A stretch of DNA of 20,449 nucleotides. Origin: a virus. Shown in pieces: positions 15,739 to 20,449 of the stretch. Position 1 is the stretch's first letter, and each line of letters opens with the position of its first letter. The stretch covers positions 28,066-48,514 of IMG/VR virus record IMGVR_UViG_3300030098_005157; one strand, 5' to 3'. Both the position numbers and the translations under genes were made by a program. A model generated the notes under the pieces. That model ran no database searches and was not told the origin of the DNA. It saw only the letters and a program-made list of their open reading frames with translations.

Positions 15739-16334
15739 TGCCGTATTACCCGCTTCAATGCACGTTCAAGTCCTGTCTGATGGAGTTTGAGCACTTTACA
15801 ACTCCAGCTCTATACGCAAGAAGCAAGAATGACGGGTTCCGTGATGTTCGATGTACTTACTGCGGGAGCTTTGGCGCTCAGCGGATTTATCCTGCTGACT
15901 CAGCCCCCGCAAACTTGACTGTTAAGGGGACCTGGGGGAAGCACGCCTCGCCAGGGCTTAAGGGCAAGGAATACTACACAAAGCAAGAGCGTGACCGGCA
16001 GTTAGCTTCAGTGGGAAGCTCCGGCGGTGTTTACGACGGAGAGGGCTCTGAGCCCCAGACCCCTAGCAGCACAAAGACTTACAAGGCTGATAAGGACGGA
16101 AAGATTAAGCTTGTAAAGCGGCAGGGTAAGAAGCTTGTCCCAGTGGACTCGCAGCGAAAGCCCGCAGAGCTAATCAAGGAGTACGCAGCCAACAACAACG
16201 GGGTTGTTGATTTCGCTGGCCTAGCTGAAAAGACGAAGGTCGATAAGAGAAAGCTTCAAGGGGGAATCCTCGGCGCTCTTCGCCAAGGGTGGCTAGAGAA
16301 GACAGAGGCCCCTAGGGTTTACCGCCTTTCTTGA
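15738..16334 (+). CDS. Zinc-ribbon plus winged-helix-like protein coupled to the portal gene
   Basis: A 198-residue protein whose ATG overlaps the portal stop (TAATG), with AGAGGA just upstream. Residues 1-50 contain CTFKSC (C8, C13) and CTYCG (C39, C42), a four-cysteine zinc ribbon resembling the FmdB-like ribbons found in some phage structural clusters. A polar linker (about 60-135) follows. The C-terminal segment (about 141-198; ELIKEYAANNNGVVDFAGLA, ending EAPRVYRLS) has the helix-helix-hairpin look of a winged helix. It could bind DNA to regulate late genes, or assist portal or terminase assembly. Its last 16 bases overlap, end to end, the 3' end of the large terminase gene. Function is not established. 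Confidence 0.85.
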   Translation: MPYYPLQCTFKSCLMEFEHFTTPALYARSKNDGFRDVRCTYCGSFGAQRIYPADSAPANLTVKGTWGKHASPGLKGKEYYTKQERDRQLASVGSSGGVYDGEGSEPQTPSSTKTYKADKDGKIKLVKRQGKKLVPVDSQRKPAELIKEYAANNNGVVDFAGLAEKTKVDKRKLQGGILGALRQGWLEKTEAPRVYRLS

Positions 16335-18238
16335 GCTTTCATTAGCTTGCTTTTCACCCTTCTAGTCCAACGCTCATACTTATCCCACTCTTCTGAGGAC
16401 CATTGATTGTGGTCGCCAGAAGAAGCCTTTGGCGAGTCGGACCTGACCTCCGACCCGCTTCCTGGGCTGTAGTGAGCGACGGCGTTTGCAATCATCATTG
16501 ATACGCAAGCGTCGTCGTTCTTGCCCGGAGGAGCGTTCATCTTCGCGTCAGCATCGTGGCCGTCTGGAGTCTTTGTGATTGTGCGCCGATAGGCGACCAT
16601 CTCTTCTAAGACTTTCTGAGAGCGGATTTTGATGTAGCCCTCCTTGAGGGCCTTCTGCATCAGCCCAACCATCGCTGGCTTTGTCTTTTTGTTGGTGTCC
16701 CAACCGATTGTCGTTGATGGAACCGACAGAGAATCAACCGTCTTTCGACGGTACATATTCCAATACTTAGTCTGATTAAGCATGGCGATTAGGCCAGCCC
16801 CAAGGCCAGAGACTTCAGGCGCAAGCATCGCGTTGTTGTAGTGCAGAGCAATCATCAGCGAGACTTCAGCGAGGATGTCTAGCTCGACCTTCCCTCGCCA
16901 CTCAGCAACCTGCTCCATTGAAGCGATGTCCACAACTGTGATGTGGTCCCAGTCTCCTGAAGCTGCGCCTTTGCTTACGTCTACGCTAACAACGTACCTT
17001 CTTCGTGGTTTTGGATGCCTCCAAACTGAGAACCTGCCTGACCCCTCCATGCACTCTTCGAGCACAGGAGAGTAGCTAGAGAAGATTCTCGACCTTCCCG
17101 GCTCAGAACCAGAGCCGTCAACGATTTCGTACCACTGGTGCTCGGGGCAATCGTTCTCGTCGGATGTCCTAATCTTCTTCGCGCAAATGTCGCAAGGGCA
17201 TGCGTGCTCTCTGATTTGGTCCCAGATGATGTTCTGGTCAAACACCGGGCTTCCTGTGGTGGAGAAAGCTTCTTCGTCTGTGCTTGGGTACTCCTGGTGA
17301 AACCGCTCAAGAGATCCGCCGCACTTACTGACTAGGGTTTCCCTTCTCCACTGGAGGTTCTCAAGAGTTATCCAGTCTTCAAACTGCTCAAGAAGATCTT
17401 TTTCGTCCTGGTCTAGGCTCTTTAAAAACTCGTCTTCAGAAACTCGAAGAGGACGAGCGTACTCCTCCATCAAGAACCAGGGAGTAAAGAGCGCATACCA
17501 AGTGGAGTCAGGGTGGCCTGGATGCTTTCGCTTTAGCGTCATCCACGGCGGAATCTCATCCCACCAAACATTGGCAGCTAGGTACTGGGTGTGGTGAAAG
17601 TCGCCAGAGCCGTTGCAAGTAGACTCTGAGTAAACCATCGTTCCAGCCTCTTCAGGCACAGCCTGCAACGTGGCTAGGAAGAACTCTTCAGGCCGCTTGT
17701 AGAAAGCCACCTCTGAGCAGTGAACCTGACGAGCAGTAGCACCACGAGCATCGTCCACACTCTTTGCGGTCATAACCACAAAGCGAGAGCGAAGACCGGC
17801 TGGCCCCTGGGGCGCTCTAAAGTCTAGCTCGTACACGTTGTTGTAACGAGTTAGCGGCTTCACCTCGTTGGGCAAGTAGTCGTAGAAGACCTTGCACTTA
17901 GTGAAGATTGTCCGAACTGAAGGCTCTGTGTGTGCGGCAACGAGAGCAATCTCATCGTTGTTTGTCAGGCAGCGCCAAAACATTCTTGCCTGGACATGAG
18001 TCGAGCAGCCTAGCTGACGCGCTTTGGCTTCCCAAACTCGAACGGGCAATCCAGCTTTTTCGATTTCGCAAATCAGACCCTCTCTCATCAACTGAGAGCG
18101 GTTCAATTTAAGATTCAGGAATTCTCCATTCTTGGTCTGAATCTTAAGGTACTTCTCTGCGAATGCGATGAAGTCGCTGTGCTTGCCAGAGGTCAGCGTA
18201 TCAGCGGCCTCATCAACGTACTTCTTCTTCGCTGCCAT
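16319..18238 (-). CDS. terL: Terminase large subunit (packaging ATPase and nuclease)
   Basis: A 639-residue packaging motor. The ATPase domain shows the adenine/Q region near LKLNRSQL (about 43-50), a variant Walker A KARQLGCST (72-80), Walker B with catalytic Glu in VHCSEVAF (E176), and the coupling motif MVYSEST (201-207). EYPSTDEEAFSTTG (316-329) is a common terminase motif. The nuclease domain has D420 in VVSVDVSKG, acidic residues at GDWD (429-431), APEVSGLGAG (E475) and the final NDDACVSMM (D575/D576), consistent with RNase H-fold metal binding. Between the domains, C347, C349, C352, C364 and H367 form an unusual Cys/His cluster. The ATG overlaps the upstream stop (TAATG) with GGAGGGG just before. 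It cuts and pumps DNA through the portal, which here is encoded on the opposite strand. Confidence 0.95.
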   Translation of the reverse strand: MAAKKKYVDEAADTLTSGKHSDFIAFAEKYLKIQTKNGEFLNLKLNRSQLMREGLICEIEKAGLPVRVWEAKARQLGCSTHVQARMFWRCLTNNDEIALVAAHTEPSVRTIFTKCKVFYDYLPNEVKPLTRYNNVYELDFRAPQGPAGLRSRFVVMTAKSVDDARGATARQVHCSEVAFYKRPEEFFLATLQAVPEEAGTMVYSESTCNGSGDFHHTQYLAANVWWDEIPPWMTLKRKHPGHPDSTWYALFTPWFLMEEYARPLRVSEDEFLKSLDQDEKDLLEQFEDWITLENLQWRRETLVSKCGGSLERFHQEYPSTDEEAFSTTGSPVFDQNIIWDQIREHACPCDICAKKIRTSDENDCPEHQWYEIVDGSGSEPGRSRIFSSYSPVLEECMEGSGRFSVWRHPKPRRRYVVSVDVSKGAASGDWDHITVVDIASMEQVAEWRGKVELDILAEVSLMIALHYNNAMLAPEVSGLGAGLIAMLNQTKYWNMYRRKTVDSLSVPSTTIGWDTNKKTKPAMVGLMQKALKEGYIKIRSQKVLEEMVAYRRTITKTPDGHDADAKMNAPPGKNDDACVSMMIANAVAHYSPGSGSEVRSDSPKASSGDHNQWSSEEWDKYERWTRRVKSKLMKAQERR

Positions 18239-18840
18239 TACCCCTCCATGTAAACAGACATTCGACGGCTAGGAGGAGGAAGCTCGTTTGACTTAAAGCT
18301 TTTCTTCATCCTAGCTCGCCAGTCAGCCATGTTTTCCCTAATGCCCTCGACCTCATCTTCATGAATCATCCGGCAGTTCCACATTGTGGTCTTCATTGTC
18401 CTGTGAGGGTAAGTCACAAAAGCCACATCCAAGTGGTTTCGAACGACATCCATAAGCCTCTTAGCTAGATACCTGCCGACGCCAAGTCTTTCTCCCAAGG
18501 TTCTCGGGGAGATATACCCAGACTCGTTCGCTTTCTTGAAAGCCCTTTGAGCCACTTCGTCGGTAAAGACTGGAGCGCCTGGAAGAATGGGAGGGCCGAC
18601 ATGCCAGTTCTCGTCAGCCCCAATCCACTTCCTCCACCTTTGCTTGGTGAGGATAGCGTTCCTCCACTGCTCCATTTCCCAACCGTAACGAGCTTTATCG
18701 TCATCGAAATCTGGAACAACCACGTTTGTCTGAAGAACAGCCCTGCCTTCTTTTGAGACAGAAACGGGGCGGTATTCAGCATCAGGATTTGCTGCGGTGC
18801 GCCAAGAGCTGACGCCACCCACTCGGGAGTTTCTAGCCAA
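18238..18840 (-). CDS. Candidate terminase small subunit / DNA-binding protein
   Basis: A 200-residue protein directly before terL, with a TAATG overlap. The start is probably TTG at 18840 (reading MARNSRVGGV), which overlaps the preceding gene by eight bases; AAGGG lies immediately before it with almost no spacer, so coupled re-initiation is likely. Residues about 110-134 (ISPRTLGERLGVGRYLAKRL) look like a helix-turn-helix, in agreement with a small subunit that recognises packaging sites. The middle is Trp-rich (MEQWRNAILTKQRWRKWIGA) and the C terminus is basic and Pro-rich. Position is the strongest evidence; the sequence does not match a subunit I know. It might instead be a late-gene regulator. 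Confidence 0.7.
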   Translation of the reverse strand: MARNSRVGGVSSWRTAANPDAEYRPVSVSKEGRAVLQTNVVVPDFDDDKARYGWEMEQWRNAILTKQRWRKWIGADENWHVGPPILPGAPVFTDEVAQRAFKKANESGYISPRTLGERLGVGRYLAKRLMDVVRNHLDVAFVTYPHRTMKTTMWNCRMIHEDEVEGIRENMADWRARMKKSFKSNELPPPSRRMSVYMEG

Positions 18841-19165
18841 CCCTTATATACCGACCCGCCGAAACCATCTTCCAGTCACGGCGCTCGTTCTGAGAAAGCA
18901 GGCGAAAGGTAGGCTCGTCAATTTCTGCAACCGGCTCTGCCGCAACGGGCTGCTCTGCAACCGGCTCTGCCGCAACGGGCGCTTCGGCAAGTATTGAAGA
19001 AACTTCTCGGATGTCATCGCGAGCAGAGGTAACTGCATCAAGCAAAGACTTGCGCCCTTTTCCCTCAAGCTCAGCATCGTAAACTGCGCTAAGTTCTTCA
19101 TCAGTAAGTCCGTCAAGCTTGGCAATAGCCTTCTTAACGGTCAGGCTGTTAGGGTCAAATAACAT
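18833..19165 (-). CDS. 110-residue protein with Ala/Pro/Val-Glu repeat, first gene of terminase operon
   Basis: Unrecognised. It starts MLFDPNSLTVKKAIAKL, with GGAG six bases before the ATG. Residues 1-60 are helical and charged (ELSAVYDAELEGKGRKSLLD). A linker of repeated AAEPVAEQPV units spans about residues 62-82, encoded by a near-perfect 30-bp tandem repeat. The short C-terminal part (PTFRLLSQNERRDWKMVSAG, then RYIRVG) is conserved-looking and basic. Two small parts joined by a flexible linker suggest a bridging protein, perhaps between DNA or terminase and another partner, but this is a guess. Its gene is divergent from the basic-protein cluster, with only 22 bases between the two ATGs. 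Confidence 0.7.
   Translation of the reverse strand: MLFDPNSLTVKKAIAKLDGLTDEELSAVYDAELEGKGRKSLLDAVTSARDDIREVSSILAEAPVAAEPVAEQPVAAEPVAEIDEPTFRLLSQNERRDWKMVSAGRYIRVG
18924..18980. repeat. 30-bp-period in-frame tandem repeat
   Basis: A 27-base sequence at 18924-18950 (TCTGCAACCGGCTCTGCCGC, then AACGGGC) is repeated exactly at 18954-18980. The period is 30 bases, so the reading frame is kept and it encodes the Ala/Glu/Pro/Val linker of the overlapping minus-strand gene. Such repeats can change copy number by slippage without breaking the gene. Confidence 0.85.
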
Positions 19166-19187
19166 CTTAAACTCCAGGGTTACTATT

Positions 19188-19307
19188 ATGGCTTACACCA
19201 AAAAGAAGAAAACTCCAAAAAAGACTACCGCCAAGAAGCGACCGGCAGGAAGCTCTCGAAAGCGAAAGCCCGCAAAGAAAAAGAAAACGTATGGGGGGAT
19301 GTATTAA
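19188..19307 (+). CDS. 39-residue Lys/Arg-rich basic protein
   Basis: ATG at 19188 gives 39 residues beginning MAYTKKKKTPKK and ending KKKKTYGGMY, of which about 17 are Lys or Arg. An upstream in-frame ATG at 19119 exists, but it would lie inside the opposite-strand gene and its extra residues look non-coding. The preceding CCAGGG is a weak ribosome site. The stop overlaps the next ATG (TAATG), tying it to the 102-residue basic protein. Such proteins may neutralise or condense DNA, or be packaged in the head. Function is inferred only from charge. Confidence 0.65.
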   Translation: MAYTKKKKTPKKTTAKKRPAGSSRKRKPAKKKKTYGGMY

Positions 19308-19615
19308 TGCCCTTAAAGAAGAAACCGATGTCCAAGGCAGCAAGAGCTGTTAAGCGGGCTGGGGTTTCTGGCGTCAACAAGCCAAAGCGAACTCCTAAGC
19401 ACCCGAAGAAAAGCCACATCGTCGTCGCCAAGGTAGGCGAAACCGTGAAGACAATTCGGTTTGGAGAGCAGGGAGCCAGGACTGCCGGCAAACCAAAGTC
19501 TGGAGAAAGCGACCGGATGAAAAAGAAGCGAGCTAGCTTCAAGGCCCGACACCGGAAAAACATCGCCAAGGGCAAACTCTCAGCAGCCTACTGGGCAGAC
19601 AAGGTGAAGTGGTAG
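19307..19615 (+). CDS. 102-residue basic protein with RH-x-NI-x-KGK...AYWADKVKW C-terminal motif
   Basis: The protein starts MPLKKKPMSKAARAVKRAG with a disordered Lys-rich N terminus. It then has a compact part: HIVVAKVGETVKTIRFGEQG (about 37-56), a Lys/Glu loop, and RASFKARHRKNIAKGKLSAA followed by YWADKVKW (about 75-102). This C-terminal pattern (FG..G, a basic helix with RH, then a Trp-rich end) is one I have seen in small proteins of marine phages, and it is similar in layout to short proteins of large algal viruses. I cannot confirm a family here, and the function is unknown. It is coupled to the 39-residue gene upstream and followed two bases later by another basic protein. Confidence 0.8.
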   Translation: MPLKKKPMSKAARAVKRAGVSGVNKPKRTPKHPKKSHIVVAKVGETVKTIRFGEQGARTAGKPKSGESDRMKKKRASFKARHRKNIAKGKLSAAYWADKVKW

Positions 19616-19617
19616 CC

Positions 19618-19779
19618 ATGAAGAAGCCAAACGTTAAAGCAATCTGCGGAAAGCCCCGTATGGGAAAGAAACCTTCTTCCCGAAAGTACGGCAAGACCAG
19701 CAAGGCCAGCACAAGCAGCCGAGCCGACAACCGGAAGCGAGCTAGCGTTTACGGACAGTGGGCTAAGGGAAATCTCTAA
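19618..19779 (+). CDS. 53-residue basic protein
   Basis: ATG at 19618, two bases after the preceding stop, opens a 53-codon frame: MKKPNVKAICGKPRMGKK at the start and NRKRASVYGQWAKGNL at the end. It is rich in Lys, Arg, Ser and Gly and is likely disordered apart from a short C-terminal helix. It resembles the two genes before it in composition but not obviously in sequence. Its last codons (AAG GGA AAT CTC TAA C) resemble the prfB +1 frameshift site, and the +1 frame continues open into the membrane-protein gene, so it could also be the N-terminal part of a longer fused product. Confidence 0.65.
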   Translation: MKKPNVKAICGKPRMGKKPSSRKYGKTSKASTSSRADNRKRASVYGQWAKGNL

Positions 19780-19780
19780 C
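19764..19780 (+). promoter_or_regulatory. Possible +1 frameshift site (prfB-like layout)
   Basis: The end of the 53-codon gene reads TAAGGGAAATCTCTAAC. In frame this is AAG GGA AAT CTC TAA C, with the same order as the known E. coli prfB signal (AGG GGG TAT CTT TGA C): a Shine-Dalgarno-like stretch, one codon, a Leu codon, a stop and a C. The +1 frame is open from here to 20401. Against it: CTC slips less favourably than CTT, and TAAGG lies slightly further from the slip codon than in prfB. This is a hypothesis. Confidence 0.25.
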
Positions 19781-19963
19781 TGCTCTGTCAAAAGGGGAAA
19801 GCGGGCGATACTCCTCAGCGAGGGCAATGTCAGGCTTTCAGGGGAAACCCACAGCCTATCCGACTGCAATTTAGAGAACGGCTCTGTAGTCAGGATATAC
19901 AGCGAGTCCCCAAGCGAAAAAGAAGCAGACGCTATCGCTAAGCGCTGGGAAAGGAAGAAGGCC

Positions 19964-20401
19964 GTGGAAGAAGAAGTTGATGTAGAGCCCTCGTCTGAGG
20001 TCGTTGTCTCCGAAGAGATTAACCAAGTAACCAACGCAGCCGCTGAAGTCGGTGGCGAGTACGCCCCTGTGTTGGCAATTATACTGGCCTTGCTCGCTGT
20101 CCTCGGCGGAAAGAAGGCGTGGTCTTTCTACTCTGAGCGCGCGGAGCAGAAGCATGAGCTAGAGCTTAAGAAGCTTGAGATGCAGCGCGACATGGCGGGA
20201 GCTGGGGCCGTATCCCCTCCTCCTTGCCAGGCTGTGCAAGCAAAGCTCGAAGCCTCTCTGGAAGAGACTAGGGCGAAGGTCGCTTCGCTAGAGAAACGCC
20301 TTCTAGTTATTGGCGATGACTTCGACTCGGAGGACATCGAGCGCAAGGTCAAGCGACTACAGAAGGCCGTACGAGAGCTACAGGACGACTCTTCGGTCTG
20401 A
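19964..20401 (+). CDS. Membrane protein with one helix and C-terminal coiled coil; true start uncertain
   Basis: The first normal start in this frame is GTG at 19964, with AAGGAAG six bases upstream, giving 145 residues. The frame is open further back to at least 19780, and the upstream 61 codons read like protein (ILLSEGNVRLSGETHSL; SEKEADAIAKRWERKK), so the real product may be longer. From the GTG, an acidic N-terminal segment is followed by one hydrophobic helix at about 33-49 (YAPVLAIILALLAVLGG), then KK and a long charged coiled-coil-like tail. Basic residues after the helix suggest the tail is cytoplasmic. The stop overlaps the next ATG (TGATG). Possible roles include a membrane-bound lysis or tail-assembly accessory; none can be shown. 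Confidence 0.7.
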   Translation: MEEEVDVEPSSEVVVSEEINQVTNAAAEVGGEYAPVLAIILALLAVLGGKKAWSFYSERAEQKHELELKKLEMQRDMAGAGAVSPPPCQAVQAKLEASLEETRAKVASLEKRLLVIGDDFDSEDIERKVKRLQKAVRELQDDSSV

Positions 20402-20449
20402 TGTTTCTCTGGGGTCTTCTGCTTCTGGCGCAGGCTACAAACCCGGTAG
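20401..20449 (+). CDS. Start of a gene with signal-peptide-like N terminus, cut by window end
   Basis: ATG at 20401 overlaps the preceding TGA and opens a frame of 16 codons to the right edge: MFLWGLLLLAQATNPV. The hydrophobic run followed by AQA suggests a signal peptide or membrane anchor. No lipobox cysteine is visible in the part present. A lysis-related or exported protein is possible, but so little sequence is available that even coding status is uncertain. Confidence 0.45.
   Translation, partial: MFLWGLLLLAQATNPV

Noticed and set aside
19160-19190. Divergent sigma-70 promoters in the 22-base gap (CATAAT on the minus strand, TACTAT on the plus strand)
   Set aside because: Neither has a credible -35 at 16-18 bases, and TACTAT is one base from the ATG.
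19964-20449. Membrane protein plus overlapping signal-peptide gene as an i-spanin/o-spanin pair
   Set aside because: Charge pattern (acidic N terminus, KK after the helix) predicts the coiled-coil end in the cytoplasm, opposite to an i-spanin, and no lipobox cysteine is visible in the 16 residues present.
1-20449. tRNA genes, CRISPR arrays, insertion sequences, integrase or attachment sites
   Set aside because: Reading both strands showed no cloverleaf with a CCA end, no regularly spaced repeats other than the coding repeat at 18924-18980, and no transposase or integrase motif.

Overview
The window is about 20.4 kb of a tailed double-stranded DNA bacteriophage genome, probably with a short tail (podovirus-like). 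It carries a nearly complete virion-structure block: terminase pair, portal, scaffold, HK97-fold capsid protein, decoration protein, adaptor, tail nozzle, fibre-like proteins and a run of large helical proteins typical of internal virion (DNA-ejection) proteins. I see no tape measure, tail tube or sheath, integrase, repressor, tRNA, CRISPR array or insertion sequence. The genes are packed tightly, often with TAATG, TGATG or ATGA overlaps, and most have an AGGAG-type ribosome site. Base composition is moderate. The host cannot be named from the sequence; small basic proteins of the type seen here remind me of marine phages, but that is memory, not a search.

Layout from right to left, following the main (minus) strand: a small protein with an Ala/Pro/Val repeat (18833-19165), a candidate small terminase (18238-18840) and the large terminase (16319-18238). 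This run meets head-on a two-gene plus-strand module: the portal (13750-15738) and a zinc-ribbon/winged-helix protein (15738-16334). Beyond a short divergent control region (13664-13749) the minus-strand run resumes: scaffold, major capsid protein, decoration protein, a strong UUCG hairpin, a small beta-rich virion protein, adaptor, nozzle, a 64-residue protein, three related fibre-like proteins, two mid-size virion proteins, an 818-residue protein and a further large protein that leaves the window at position 1.

At the right end a separate plus-strand cluster begins at 19188: three very basic small proteins (39, 102 and 53 residues), a one-helix membrane/coiled-coil protein, and the start of a protein with a signal-peptide-like N terminus cut by the window edge.

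The genes fit one job, building and filling a capsid and ejecting its DNA. The unusual points are: the portal and its zinc-ribbon partner are inverted between terminase and scaffold; a hairpin sits just after the capsid genes, where T7 has its T-phi terminator; the large terminase has a Cys/His cluster between its ATPase and nuclease domains; similar fibronectin-like domains occur in both adaptor and nozzle; and an open frame without a normal start continues upstream of the membrane protein, next to a sequence resembling the prfB +1 frameshift site.
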